DNA of 64,000 nucleotides from Durusdinium trenchii. Lineage: Eukaryota > Sar > Dinophyceae > Suessiales > Symbiodiniaceae. The stretch is from positions 891,428 to 955,427 of the forward strand of contig CAXAMN010005224.1 in assembly GCA_963970005.1 (NCBI GenBank), in the 5' to 3' direction. The notes under the pieces are model-generated. The model was given only the letters and a program-made list of their open reading frames with translations, had not been told where the DNA came from and searched no databases. Both the position numbers and the translations under genes were made by a program. Positions within the stretch are counted from its first letter, which is position 1, and each line of letters opens with the position of its first letter. Of the stretch, positions 11,382 through 21,060 are shown one piece after another.

Positions 11382-11822
11382 TTTTGGAGCTTCCCAACAG
11401 CGAATCCAACAGCGAAACATTGTCTTCACGCACGTCCTCCAAGATGCTCGGATCGATTGGAGTGGTCCTGCTGGAGCCAGGTCGAAGCGATCGATGCTGT
11501 GTGAACTGGTCGAAAGGTCCCATAGAATTCAGTTGTACTCTTGGTCCAAGACGGCCCCACCCGCTATGCGGTGCACCCGCTGGGCGTTGGATACAACTGC
11601 AAAGTGCTTTCTGGTTTCGGAAGTACGAGTACAGTCAGGGGATGTCAAAGGGGTCTATCAACCACCCGAAGTGGGTGGTCGTCGTGCTGGTATGGAGCCA
11701 ACTTCTCCCCTTCCGCCGAGTTCACCCACTCACTTTCGAGTCCATTCTGCCAAAATGGCAGCTGCCGGCGCCAGCTCCACATGCTTCATAGCTTCGAACC
11801 CAACGCTTCGGCTACGACCCTG
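11382..11822 (+). CDS. Candidate long exon
   Basis: A textbook acceptor (ttcctctacctaacag) precedes a frame that stays open for 147 codons up to a GTGAGT donor at 11823. The beginning, ASQQRIQQRNIVFTHVLQDA, then ELVERSHRIQLYSW, is protein-like. A second plus frame is open across most of the same interval (ELPNSESNSETLSS...), so an internal short intron or the other frame cannot be excluded. No domain is recognised. Confidence 0.38.
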
Positions 11823-11899
11823 GTGAGTTGGCGCTCGCTTCGCTCCGCGGTGAAGCTCCGCCCCTGGGTCCTGTCAGCGCCCGTCGCGTCGCTCGCCAG

Positions 11900-12032
11900 A
11901 AGCTCCATGAAGGAACGGTTCCGCCGCAGGGACAAGGCAGGCGACAAAGCGCCTGAGGGGCAATTCTGTTCGGCTGAGAGGGATGCTGAGGGGAATCCCC
12001 AGAAGAAACGGGTCAGAGGCCAAGCCACTTGA
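11900..12032 (+). CDS. Candidate terminal exon, basic NLS-like tail
   Basis: After an AG at 11898-11899 the frame reads SSMKERFRRRDKAGDKAPEG and ends NPQKKRVRGQAT with a TGA. The KERFRRRDK and KKRVR clusters resemble nuclear localisation signals. It does not join in phase to the exon ending at 11822 across the intervening 77 nt, so either another exon intervenes or one call is wrong. The minus strand is open too (80 codons). Confidence 0.33.
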
Positions 12033-12434
12033 GCTTACTGTTGGATTCTTTTCTAATGCTATGGGGTAATGCTTCAAAAAGGGCCTAGGTTAATCCACTG
12101 AATTCATGAATGTACCATGTATACCAAGACAAAACATTACTATAGGATCGACCTGATCTCTGGTCACAGTTTGAGTGGGTACTTGGTGACCATAACAAAC
12201 ATGAGGATGATATTAGATGATATTAGCCCCCCCCAAATCAGGGAAGCTGATCTTCCAAACCCTCTGAAGTAGATAGCAAAAGCGGGAAGGATTCTCAGAC
12301 TGGGAGGTTGGACTTGGGAGCCCGATTTCTACAATAGAAATCAGGATGGAATCAGGGTGCATGTTTTCATATGTCAACACTCAGACTTTTCAGGAGACGA
12401 TCTGTTTTGCAGATCTGACGGATCTGTCTTGCAG

Positions 12435-12567
12435 GATCTTCTTCCAGTGCCGCACCTGTGCTGGGCGAGGACCCCACGGCCGCGGCCAGTCTCAAATGCC
12501 GCTCCTGCCGAGGCACCGGTGTTTCGCGTCGGCCTAGAGATATATCGGCCTATCCACCGACCACGGG
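12435..12567 (+). pseudogene. Frameshifted DnaJ-type CxxCxGxG zinc-knuckle pair
   Basis: An acceptor (gatctgtcttgcag) opens an interval with two CxxCxGxG knuckles: CRTCAGRG at 12448-12471 and CRSCRGTG at 12497-12520, in plus frames one step apart. Their first cysteines are 49 nt (about 16 codons) apart, close to the spacing of successive knuckles in DnaJ/BSD2-type zinc domains, where such repeats bind zinc and help bind unfolded clients. A single indel between them explains the frame change. A GTGAGA donor follows 12567, with another GTGAGT ten bases later. Either a decayed exon or an assembly indel. Confidence 0.45.
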
Positions 12568-12649
12568 GTGAGACCTGGTGAGTCAGTTCAGTTCGAGTCA
12601 GGTGAGTCTTGGGGGGAGCCTTGGAATAGACTGAATGCAGAGTTTGGGA

Positions 12650-13264
12650 AGTTGGTGGGTCTGGCTTGCTTCCTTCGTTGACCCGACGGATTCTTACCAC
12701 CATCGCCTGCCGTTCGACTCTCCTTCGCCTGCCGTTGTCGAGCACCCACCCGAAGCATATCCGCCGTGCAGGGGGTCTGGGCCAAGTTCCTGGGCTCCGT
12801 CGGATTTTCAGGGATCCCCTGGGCTAAAAAAGGATATCTTAAACTGGATCAGGCTTGTTCCCTCATTCTCCTAAGCATCTAAAGGGCTTGGATGAGAACT
12901 CAGGATCGGCGGCTTTGTTGGCAACAAATGCCGAGTCACCCATCATGGGAAGAATTCTGTGCCGCAAACTGGTGACTTGAGGGGAATCACAGTTGTCAGC
13001 CATCAGCTAAAGAGCTTCCATGGTATGAGCTTATGTGAGCTCTTCAGAACCAAATTAACTAGGAACTCATAACACATAACGTTAACCTTCAGTCAGTCAT
13101 CCCGGTGAATAGTTCTCAAACCCAAACAAGATGGTTAAAAACAACCTAACGTCACGTCAGGTCCGCGAGAGCCAGAAGGTGCAGGTCCGGCAGGTCCGGC
13201 AGGGTCGGCAGGGTCGGACCAGGGGGTCAATCTGATGTTCGAAAGGAGTGAGTGAAACCCATCG
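12650..13264. other. No supported gene; short GGTCCGGCA tandem
   Basis: A tandem tract of 'caggtccgg' and 'cagggtcgg' units lies at about 13173-13222, just downstream of the stop of the minus exon at 13265. Open frames at 12635-12874 are not supported by splice signals. Confidence 0.4.
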
Positions 13265-13522
13265 TCAACTGGCGTTCTTCATGTCGGTCGCACTCTTTGA
13301 CGTCTCTCCACCCGAGACGTCAAGCGAGCGCGTCCGTCGAACAACCACCGGGCGCCCTGGTGGAAGCGAGTCCTTCCAGCCCTGGTGGAGTCGATCACCA
13401 AGCCCAAGCGACAAGCGCTTGAGGAGCTCCCGAATGCGCGCGCGTCTGGCGAGTGTGGCAGGGTTGAAGAAGTGAAGATCTTCACATGAAGCGGAGAAGA
13501 ATCCGTAACATGGCTCTAAGTT
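13265..13522 (-). CDS. Candidate terminal exon, basic helical
   Basis: A minus acceptor (aacacttgacag) opens 85 codons and a TGA stop, 258 nt in all. The peptide contains LHFFNPATLARRARIRELLK then RLSLGLGDRLHQGWKD, and ends in a Ser/Thr-rich tail, TSKSATDMKNAS. Third positions are C/G-rich. No family is recognised. A competing plus frame of 75 codons covers the same island but begins without an acceptor. Confidence 0.42.
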   Translation of the reverse strand, partial: NLEPCYGFFSASCEDLHFFNPATLARRARIRELLKRLSLGLGDRLHQGWKDSLPPGRPVVVRRTRSLDVSGGETSKSATDMKNAS

Positions 13523-13865
13523 CTGTCAAGTGTTCTCGGTTGTGATTGGAGCCAGAATCCGTAACATGAGTATCTTATCCCTGGCCTTTAAAGAATCTCC
13601 GCTCAAATTGGCTTGAGCTGCTGGCTCAGGTAACTTCAATCTCAATTGATCTCAACTGATTACATAACTGATGTTTTTGTGTTTGTTGTTATGTTTCGTA
13701 AGTGCCAACTAATATCCACACGACTCATGGACCCCTGATTCTGGCGGATTCCCCTTCTCAAGGTGTGATGGCGTGAAGATTTTGAGCTCAGATATCGTTT
13801 CCGCCGATTTGCTTCGCAAGCACGAATCAGAGCCCTAGACGTTCGCACGTTCCAGACCCTAGACT

Positions 13866-14206
13866 CTAGAAGAGCCCTAGATCTCCAACCATATCCTCAG
13901 ATATATATGCAACGAACCGAAACGGAGCTACCGAAAACGAGCTGTTTCGTGGGAGAAGGAACTGATCACGGAAAACAGCCAAGTTGGGACCTGGAGTTTC
14001 CGACTGACTCTCATTCTTCGACCTTCTCCACTCCTCGGAGTTCGGTTTGGCACCTGGTTTGCGGTCGGTTGGCCGTGTGGTCGCCCTCTGGGCTGTCCTC
14101 GTGTGCCCGGAAGGGACGTGGACTCGGCATGGAAGGGACGGAGGTCCGGCTTGGTGGTTGCTGGATGGAATATGTGGCAGGTGTATGGTACCGTCAGACT
14201 TCATGA
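13866..14206. other. GC-rich island open on both strands
   Basis: A plus frame (13907-14206, from ATG, 99 codons) and a minus frame (13866-14204, 112 codons, ending SEDMVGDLGLF) are both protein-like. I cannot choose between them. It may be an exon. Confidence 0.3.
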
Positions 14207-14224
14207 CTCATGACATGAATCTAA

Positions 14225-14519
14225 GAACGTCATAGTCACACCGGACATCTCTGTGGAAAATGGCAATCCAGTGCCAAAGGGTGCTGTTTTGTCCCTTTCC
14301 TCCAAGTGTTCTGCGCCCTGGTCTCCAACTTCGGCACCTCCTTCCATGGAACTGGATGATTTTTCCCCCCCCAGCCCTCCGGCCAAGCTTCATCGCCGCC
14401 GCGCGCCGTGGCCGGTGTGGTGCGACGCTCGGGCGGGCTCGGACGCTCGGTGGCACGGTCGGGCGCCGACGCGGGGCGCGCGGGGCGTTGGGTGGTCCGC
14501 CAAGGGCTCCAAGGGATAG
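14225..14519 (+). CDS. Candidate exon, Ser/Pro-rich
   Basis: The plus frame opens at AG (atgaatctaag) and runs 98 codons to TAG. The peptide VENGNPVPKGAVLSLSSKCS, then SMELDDFSPPSPPAK, then a basic stretch HRRRAPWPV, looks like a disordered segment with possible phospho-sites. The Arg/Gly-rich end comes from a GCG-rich tract (14440-14500) that may lie outside the exon. Minus frames are open as well. Confidence 0.33.
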
Positions 14520-14599
14520 GCGCCTTGGTGTGAGGGCGGGAGCGTCCGGCCCACGACTGGGAACAGGGTCGATGGTCCGTACACGACTGGGGGTGGGAG

Positions 14600-16200
14600 C
14601 CTCATTCATATTAATCAACCAACCAGCAGTAAAAGGATGTAAAAGGAGATCTATGCCCTGAACCCCGGGTGCTGGGTCACTATTTGTAGGGTTTGGTGAT
14701 CAGGGTCTAAAGTTTGTAGCAGGCGGAGGTTGCCAACAAATTGACAGCGCTTTGGCGTCCTTTCGCCTTTGAATGCAAAGATCCCCACATTCACCCAACT
14801 GGGTGATCAAACGCAGTGGGAGTGGTGGTGGGAAACAGAATCTTGGAAAACGACAAAAATAACAAGCAGATTTCAATGGACTTCATGTTCCTCGTCCTCC
14901 GGTATCTAATAAGTACAAACGGGAGCCACCACCTTGGGGGCAGCCCACATTCCTTCGATGATGAGCCGCTCCCCCTCCACATGCTGAGAAATGTAGACGT
15001 ATCACATGTTGCCATGGCATGCCATTTTTGTAGGGATGCCAAGCCGAACCGAGCCAACTTCACAGCTCTTCTGAAAAGAGGTTAATCACACCCGGATCTG
15101 TAGTTTTATTGAAAACAAGGGACCTGGTGTCAAATTGAAAAGAATCTATGTTTGCCCGCCATGAAACAACTGATTGGAGACACACCCAAATCTTTTCACT
15201 TCCACCCATCGTTTCGTTCAAGCACATCTCTTGGGCATTTGCTGGTCATGGGACACACCTTCTTATGATATCTATAAAAAGTTGCCGTCTGTTATGTATG
15301 GGTGCAGGGGATTCTGCGCCCCTTTTCCTACTGTGCAGGAGTTTCACCTCGATGTTTCCGCCCAGTGAGCAGCATGTCCCTTTTTAGCATGTCGCGCCAT
15401 TCTTGGCGTAAGAGATTTGGCTGTTGCATTTCCAGTTCTGACTCAACATCCTTGGACTTACAAAATGTCCAGACATGGTTGAGCCTTCTGCATAAACACA
15501 GTCCAAACATGTGGGCTTTGTCAACAGAGTGATGGGATGTGAAACAGCAGCATCAAACAGCCCGTCTTGCACAAAACTGCAGTCTCGCCGCATGGCAGGA
15601 CCATGAAAATCACAGGTTAAACAATATAAAATAACATAAAAACATCTGAGCACCTGGCAGTTTTGGCATCTGTTTGTCAATGTGACGCATTAAAGCCGAA
15701 AATACGGTACCTCGGGGTACTGTGACACTTGGAGGCCCTCCAAACTGTTGATGGTGATCTGGTTTTCTGAAAGGGGGGTCTGGAAGAATCAGTCTCCAAA
15801 CCATGCAGACCACAACAAAAAACATGTTGTATACAACATCAAAAGTAGAAGGAAAACAACATGGCAACATGTAAACATGTTGAACCCCCTCATCGAAGAT
15901 CAGTTTCTCAAACCCTTTCAGTCTTCATAACAAAGCTCGATCCATGCTTCATCGTCTGACAACCTAGAAGATAAGCTCCCCCAGCAAGATCTAGAAAATC
16001 CCTCGTCCAAGTCTTCCTCAAGGAAACCCCGCTGAGCTTCCACGATCGTCTGAGAGAGACAAACATGGAGTATGGGTCGAGAATGATCATTCCATGACAT
16101 TACGCCAATACGTTCCCTGACAAATTGCGGATGGGTCAGAGGCTGGAGCCATGGTCCATCATGTAGCTTGACCTTCCAGATAGGTAGGTCAACCAAGGTC
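14600..16200. other. No supported gene
   Basis: Only short overlapping frames, none with motif or splice support. Confidence 0.4.
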
Positions 16201-16203
16201 TTG

Positions 16204-16262
16204 CAACTTTCAATTCCTTTAATGATGACTTCCAACTTTCAATTCCTTTAATGATGACTTCC
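16204..16262 (+). repeat. 30-bp perfect tandem duplication
   Basis: The unit 'caactttcaattccttta' plus 'atgatgacttc' is repeated twice head to tail, so this duplication is recent. Confidence 0.85.
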
Positions 16263-16636
16263 GCAGCTGCCGTTGTCCTCACGGATCTTCTCTGGCTCCG
16301 GGAAAGCGCAGGTGTCATGGATGGGCATTACGCCTCCCCAGTGTAAAACTCACTCACCTTGGCCACATGCGCATGGTGACACCAGTTTCAAGGATTGCTC
16401 ATGATTGTTCTGGGCAAGAACTGGGATGCGGAAATCAGTTTGCTGGCACAATCCACGAGCAGTGCGGACCCAGCAGTCTGACTTAAGCATCTCAAATGTT
16501 CAAAAAAAAGGATCTAAAAGGACTGCCATGGAATCTAAATCAGGACCTCTTGTTGGGAAGCTTGTCTCTTCAGGCCCTAATCAGAGAGACTACCTCATCT
16601 TGAAAACGAGGTCTTAGGGTCTTCGGAACGCGAAGA

Positions 16637-17380
16637 TTGATACATCTGTTTCGTCTCATTCATTCTCCAACCAACATCGTTTGGAGGATGGCATTCTTCA
16701 CCCAGGATCACTTCCCCCTTTGCTCCTTTCCATGGTGTTTGGGTCCACTCCCTTCCTTGGACGAAGTGCTCGTTTGGCCCAGGACACTTGAAGATGGATG
16801 CGAAGCCTTGAGCTCCGCTCGACCGGCTGAGCACGTGCATCGCTTTTGTCCTGGATCAAAGAAGCAGATCATCAATGTCACTGGAATACGGAGTCTACAG
16901 GCAATCCAAGTGTTTACAGCCAAATCTACGTATATACTTTGGCTCGACAAATTTCCAGGCTCTAATCCAAAAAAACAATTCTACAGTTTCAGGGTTGGTG
17001 TTCTGGGTTGGACATCGGATATTGCTTGGAATCAAACACATACATTGACCTTCAATTATTATATTGCTTTTGCTCAACACCGAAACACAACACAGCGCGT
17101 CATCAACACAGTCTGCGGAGATGACCCAGAGGAATGGCGTGTCTTGGAAAACGTGGTGGCCAATCTGAACTGGTCGGCTGGCCTGTGTCAAGGCCTTCTT
17201 CAGGGGAATGCAAGCCACCCAGTGGCTTTCCGTGACAAAGGTGATATATTCTGTTGGCACAATTTTGCATATGAGGGACGTTCAAAGGTTGTTGTGGAGT
17301 TGCAGGTTCATCAGGATTTGCAGAGTGTACTATCGTTTTGCATGTCCCTCATGTTATTGTTTTTGGTGAGTGTTGTATAG
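16637..17380 (+). CDS. Longest open frame; glycoprotein-like with C-terminal hydrophobic tail
   Basis: A 247-codon frame (first ATG at codon 18), unusually long for this stop-rich sequence. It holds five N-glycosylation sequons: NVT at residue 80, NQT 132, NTT 150, NWS 178 and NAS 191. The last 19 residues are hydrophobic (SVLSFCMSLMLLFLVSVV), as in a membrane anchor or GPI signal. Together these would suit a luminal or surface protein anchored at its C-terminus. No signal peptide is obvious and no domain is recognised. The segment 17112-17238 (GDDPEEWRVLENVV...) could be an exon of its own, bounded by 'caacacag' and 'aaag|gtgata'. The start of the frame is also open on the minus strand. Confidence 0.38.
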   Translation: MIHLFRLIHSPTNIVWRMAFFTQDHFPLCSFPWCLGPLPSLDEVLVWPRTLEDGCEALSSARPAEHVHRFCPGSKKQIINVTGIRSLQAIQVFTAKSTYILWLDKFPGSNPKKQFYSFRVGVLGWTSDIAWNQTHTLTFNYYIAFAQHRNTTQRVINTVCGDDPEEWRVLENVVANLNWSAGLCQGLLQGNASHPVAFRDKGDIFCWHNFAYEGRSKVVVELQVHQDLQSVLSFCMSLMLLFLVSVV

Positions 17381-17545
17381 TGTGTCTTCAATGTTCAGCG
17401 AAATTTGCTGTTCGAAATCCCATGACCACTCACAGACCATGTGCTAGGTTCAATCATTTTGAGCCTAGCTCACATGCGTATTCACATGTCTTCACGGCAA
17501 TGTAGACGCTAGGCTGTCCGACAGGCCCATTCTTGGGATTCGCCC

Positions 17546-17965
17546 GTGCAAGGCGGGATCTCTAGGGATCTCCATGGAAAGTCGGAAGTCCGGGGTCCCC
17601 AGAAGGTCCAATGGGTGGTCAAGATTGCCAGTAGCATTGCCTGGGTGGGACACATGGGAGTTGGAGATGCACTGGCGAGGCACGGCCAGTCGTCGCCTTC
17701 ACTCTCAGGCGGCGCTGCATGTAATGCCCAGCACATCTGTTTCTTACAAGACGTTCTGTATCTATTGGGGCGGCACAAGGCAACTCACCACCTGCATACT
17801 GACCCGACCCTAGGGTTCCAACTAACTCCTGAGAAGCTCCTTGGACCCTCCAAACCCACCCCAAACACCTGCCATCCTGATCACGTCTCTCTACTGAAAC
17901 CCGATCATCTCATCAAGTTCGCCTCCTCTTCTACGCCCTCCGATCCCAAGCTGACGGTGACCTAA
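17546..17965 (+). CDS. Candidate coding frame, unknown product
   Basis: 139 open codons on the same strand as the frame ending at 17380. The peptide includes KVQWVVKIASSIAWVGHMGV then FLQDVLYLLGRHKATHHL, ending in a Ser/Thr/Pro-rich stretch. The first in-frame ATG lies at the GHMGVGDAL segment. A second plus frame is open for 79 codons over part of it. It may be a continuation of the upstream gene, but no matching splice pair was found. Confidence 0.3.
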   Translation: MQGGISRDLHGKSEVRGPQKVQWVVKIASSIAWVGHMGVGDALARHGQSSPSLSGGAACNAQHICFLQDVLYLLGRHKATHHLHTDPTLGFQLTPEKLLGPSKPTPNTCHPDHVSLLKPDHLIKFASSSTPSDPKLTVT

Positions 17966-18361
17966 GCTCGAGACTCTCACGTGACAGGATGCGAAACAGG
18001 CGGTGAAAGGCACCAACTGACCCGACGACAGTGAGACAGATCGAGACGGAGACGGAGAGAGATTTAATGAATTTTTGCAGAAGAAATTCCGATTCCAATG
18101 TGTTTTTTTCGAGTTCCATGAACGTGCCCTAGTGAGTGGATGCTCTGAGTCTGGGTATCCCAAAACGACATGAAACTCCTGGTACAAAGATCAGTCGTAT
18201 CATTTATTTGATTCTTTGTTCGTTCCCCATCATGGGCTGGCACTCCTGCGCAAAAGCGACAGTTCGTCGTTTCAGCCTCGCTCTCAACCATTTCCAGGAC
18301 TTCCAGCCATCCAGCCAGAACCATCTGCCAAACGTCTGGACATGGCCAACCAATTTCCCCA

Positions 18362-18500
18362 CCGTCCAACATCACACCGTATACGTACTCCAGGCCCCCA
18401 CAGTCGTCCAACATCACAACATAGTTACCCTTGGCCCCCACAGTCCTCCGACATCACCATAATAACTCTTGGCCCCCACAGTCGTCCAACATCACACCAT
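18362..18500 (+). repeat. 40-bp minisatellite, left block
   Basis: Three to four copies of a unit built on 'cccccacagtcgtccaacat', 'cacaccataataactcttgg'. The same unit, same orientation, recurs at 19219-19317 and 23661-23911. The block is cut after 'catcacaccat' by the fold-back element. Confidence 0.85.
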
Positions 18501-19213
18501 ACTTGGAGGTTCTGCCTGGTTAGTAAATACTTAAGCCATGTAGTAACCGTTTGGAGAACTTATAGTACTTAGCTACAATTCACTTAGCCTACTTAGAACG
18601 AGGCCACTTAGTGTACTTAGCCATGGGCACTTAGCGTACTTAGCTTAAATAGTTTAGTGTACTTAGCGTCCTTTGTTTTTCGGTGACTTCGCACTGTGCC
18701 ATTGTGTTTTTTGACGAATTGGCGCCGTGCAATTTTGTTTTTTGACGAATTCGCGCTGTGCAATTTTGTTTTTTGACGAATTGCCGCTGTGCAATTTTGT
18801 ATTTTCGACACATTGGCGCTGTGCAATAGTGTTTTTTCGGCGAATTGGCGCTAAGTATGCTAAGTAGACTTAGCAGACTTAGCAAATGGGTTTAGCCGAC
18901 TTAGACTAAGCGCTCTAACTCACTTAGCAAACTTAGGTTATAAGTGCGCTAAGTGCCCCTAAGTAGTTACAAACTAAGTATGCTAAGTGCCCTAATGAGA
19001 AACTAACCTTTGTTCAACATACTAAGTAGGTAGTGAAAAATAACCTAAGTACTTAGTAAGTTGAGTAAGTCGAAGCCCATCACTTACAACAGTTAGAAGA
19101 CTTAATATCTACATTCAGGCAACTTGTCAACTAACTTGGCAGAGATAGTAACCGACCAGCTAGTAAGTACATTAAAATGCTAAGTACTTACTAAGCAGGC
19201 AGAACCTCCAAGT
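18501..19213. mobile_element. 713-bp fold-back (MITE-like) element
   Basis: The ends are a 26-bp terminal inverted repeat with one mismatch, starting 'acttggaggttctgcctg'. The left half is dense in ACTTAG words and the right half in their complement CTAAGT, so the whole element folds on itself. A five-unit tandem repeat sits in the middle. It interrupts the 40-bp minisatellite on both sides. No open frame is present, so it would be non-autonomous. A target-site duplication could not be established, because the flanks are themselves repeats. Confidence 0.75.
18696..18852 (+). repeat. 31-bp tandem repeat inside the fold-back element
   Basis: Five units beginning 'gtgcaattttgttttttgac' with 'gaattggcgct' ends, diverged by a few bases each, occupy the loop region of the fold-back element. 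Confidence 0.85.
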
Positions 19214-19218
19214 GATAA

Positions 19219-19317
19219 ATGACCCCCACAGTCGTCCCACATCACACCATAATAACTCTTGGCTCCCACAGTCGTCCGACATCACACCATAATAACTCTT
19301 GGCTCCCACAGTCGTCC
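19219..19317 (+). repeat. 40-bp minisatellite, middle block
   Basis: Two and a half units of the same minisatellite resume right after the fold-back element and stop where the USP-like relic begins. Confidence 0.85.
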
Positions 19318-19660
19318 ATTGTCATTTCATTTCATTATTCGGCAGTCTGGTCGGCTGCCCGTCATGGGCTGACAGATATATCAACGGCGGACATTTCACG
19401 AACGTCAATGGCCCAAATCCGCAAAACTCACAAGCGAAAGCTATGTTCGGTCAAAAGCAGCTCCGAGCAGGTCAGTGGCGACAGATCGGCAGTCTCCAAC
19501 GTGGACATGTCAAGGAGTCCGAAGGCTCCAAGGTAGCAACCATCACGCGTGACATGGTCAACCGCTGGCAGCGTCCAAGGTTCAACATCATCGTCTGCAA
19601 GCATGAACACAAGGGAGGTGAACATGCCGGCCATATAGTGTGAAAGATGGGCAGCAAGAC
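19300..19660 (-). pseudogene. USP-like domain, degenerate C-terminal part
   Basis: Minus frames continue from the QQDAAEF segment but switch twice. The frame at 19428-19634 reads VTRDGCYLGAFGLLDMSTLE, and a second gives FACEFCGFGPLTFVKCP near 19440-19385. In USP enzymes this part should supply the catalytic His (GHY) box; I cannot find one intact. It ends against the minisatellite. Confidence 0.35.
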
Positions 19661-19711
19661 CTCAGAGCAACTCCAAGGGACAGGGTCAGTCAGCGCACAT
19701 GTGAAAGGTGG

Positions 19712-19945
19712 CTACTGACGCCATTCGTCAATCAAGTTTTGCAACAAACACTTTTGCGGGCGCGCTGTCTGAAGGAGCAACGGTGCAAGCATGGATCCCT
19801 GATCCTCAGTCGTGAACCATCCTGAGATCTCCCCAAAGGACCCGCGCCAAAAAGCTGGTGCCTGCCAGCCCGCAAATTCAGCGGCGTCTTGTTGCGCTGC
19901 AGCATTCCTCCCTTCAAACCATGGTGCGAGGAGGCCCCCAAACAA
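19712..19945 (-). pseudogene. USP-like domain, QQDAAEF segment
   Basis: Seventy-seven open codons. NAAAQQDAAEFAGWQ (codons at about 19900-19866) matches the conserved Gln-Gln/His-Asp-Ala-x-Glu-Phe block that follows the Cys box in ubiquitin-specific proteases. PQKCLLQNLIDEWRQ at its end matches the position where these recalled polyproteins read 'LQxLIxxW'. The preceding Cys box is in another frame, so at least one indel separates them. Confidence 0.5.
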
Positions 19946-19951
19946 GTTCTC

Positions 19952-20248
19952 TTAAAAGAAGCTGCGCAGAAGTTCCCCAGTCACGCGACAAAAGAAAAGC
20001 CAAGTGGCCCAAGCTCTCAAAGCCATCTGAATGAGGGATGCCCAAAGTTCTGCCCTCATCACCCCCAGAATGTAGCACATGTTTCCAGGGTTCTGCAATC
20101 GAAGCTGCACATTTCTTGAGCCTCTGCGCAATGGCCACCGTGGCCAAAGGGCTGCGCTGGAGACTTGTTGGTCGATGTCATGTCTCATCATGATCAACTG
20201 AGTGATCCCATTGCCGCTCAATTTGGTGATAAGGTTGAACAAGTCCAA
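19952..20248 (-). pseudogene. USP-like domain, Cys box
   Basis: The frame contains LRLQNPGNMCYILGVMRAEL. This fits the ubiquitin-specific protease Cys box, Leu-x-Asn-x-Gly-Asn-x-Cys-Tyr. The candidate nucleophile Cys is encoded at 20075-20077. USP enzymes cleave ubiquitin from substrates; here the next block is out of frame, so activity is unlikely without repair. Confidence 0.55.
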
Positions 20249-20326
20249 GCTCTCCTGGCAGCGAACCGAAAGGTCGAGGCGCCATGGTATATGGTCACAG
20301 TGGTGTCGTCTGCCCCCCCTTGTCCT

Positions 20327-20929
20327 TTAAATTGGCATGGGCTTCATGGCTGCAAAGCGGTGAATCAAGTCCAACCGTTGGGTCAAACGAACCATGGTTT
20401 GCAGCATCTCGTGAAGGCATTCCGAGCTCAAGGGTTCCTGCTTGTTGGGGCGTAAACAATGCTGGTCCCAACTCATGAAATTCCAATGGTTCGTTGCGGT
20501 GAGAACCTGCTTTGAACGCAACCCCTGAATCAAGGCGTCTTGGGATCGTCGAGTTTCAGCATCTGGGCGCGTCGAATCAGTTCCTCCAGCAAAGTCCGAA
20601 AAAGAAGAGACGTCAGTGGTTGAGACTATACGTGCCACTCCTTCGAAGTCTGAAGCATCAGGGGCATCACGCTTCCTTTGCCACACTGCAGGAACATCAC
20701 AAACGAACGATCCAAGGCAAGCTGATTCAACTGATATTCTTGCCGCAAGGTCAACCGAGCTAACATCAGCAGCAAGTCGTCCTGCGAGGAAGAACCCAAG
20801 GAGTTGGAGGATCTGCTGGCAGGAGCGGTGGTGTCCAGTCTTTTCCCAAAGTGTGCCCCACAAAGATCCATCAGTTCTGTGAAGCTCTGACCGACTGGAT
20901 GCATACTCTCTGGCATGTCGATGGGACAA
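20327..20929 (-). pseudogene. Helical polyprotein segment between fingers and USP domain
   Basis: Two overlapping minus frames carry the parts. One (20626-20916) reads DDLLLMLARLTLRQEYQLNQ then FLQCGKGSVMPLML. The other (20327-20929) ends VRLTQRLDLIHRFAAMKPMP. I recall this succession (LMARLxLRxED, then GxGSVLPLL, then RFxxxxPMP) from unannotated dinoflagellate polyproteins. A frameshift lies between the two. No biochemical role is known to me. Confidence 0.5.
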
Positions 20930-21021
20930 GTGCAGGTTCCACTAATAGGTCCGAATCACTTATAGCCAAGATATAGCAAACATAGGCCACTTGTAGCAAA
21001 CATAAATCATACAATATCTCA

Positions 21022-21060
21022 ATGTTATGTTATGTTATGTTATGTTATGTATATATATAT
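21022..21060 (+). repeat. (ATGTT)n and (AT)n microsatellite
   Basis: About five ATGTT units run into an AT dinucleotide tract at the left edge of the insert that splits the relic. Confidence 0.9.

Noticed and set aside
11749..11759. GCCATTTTGGC (minus strand), which matches the core of the dinoflagellate spliced leader
   Set aside because: The word is itself a palindrome, and the bases on either side do not match the leader, so a relict leader is not supported.
20512..20882. Plus-strand frames of 83-88 codons over the relic
   Set aside because: They are shadows of the minus-strand polyprotein segment, which has recognisable motifs.
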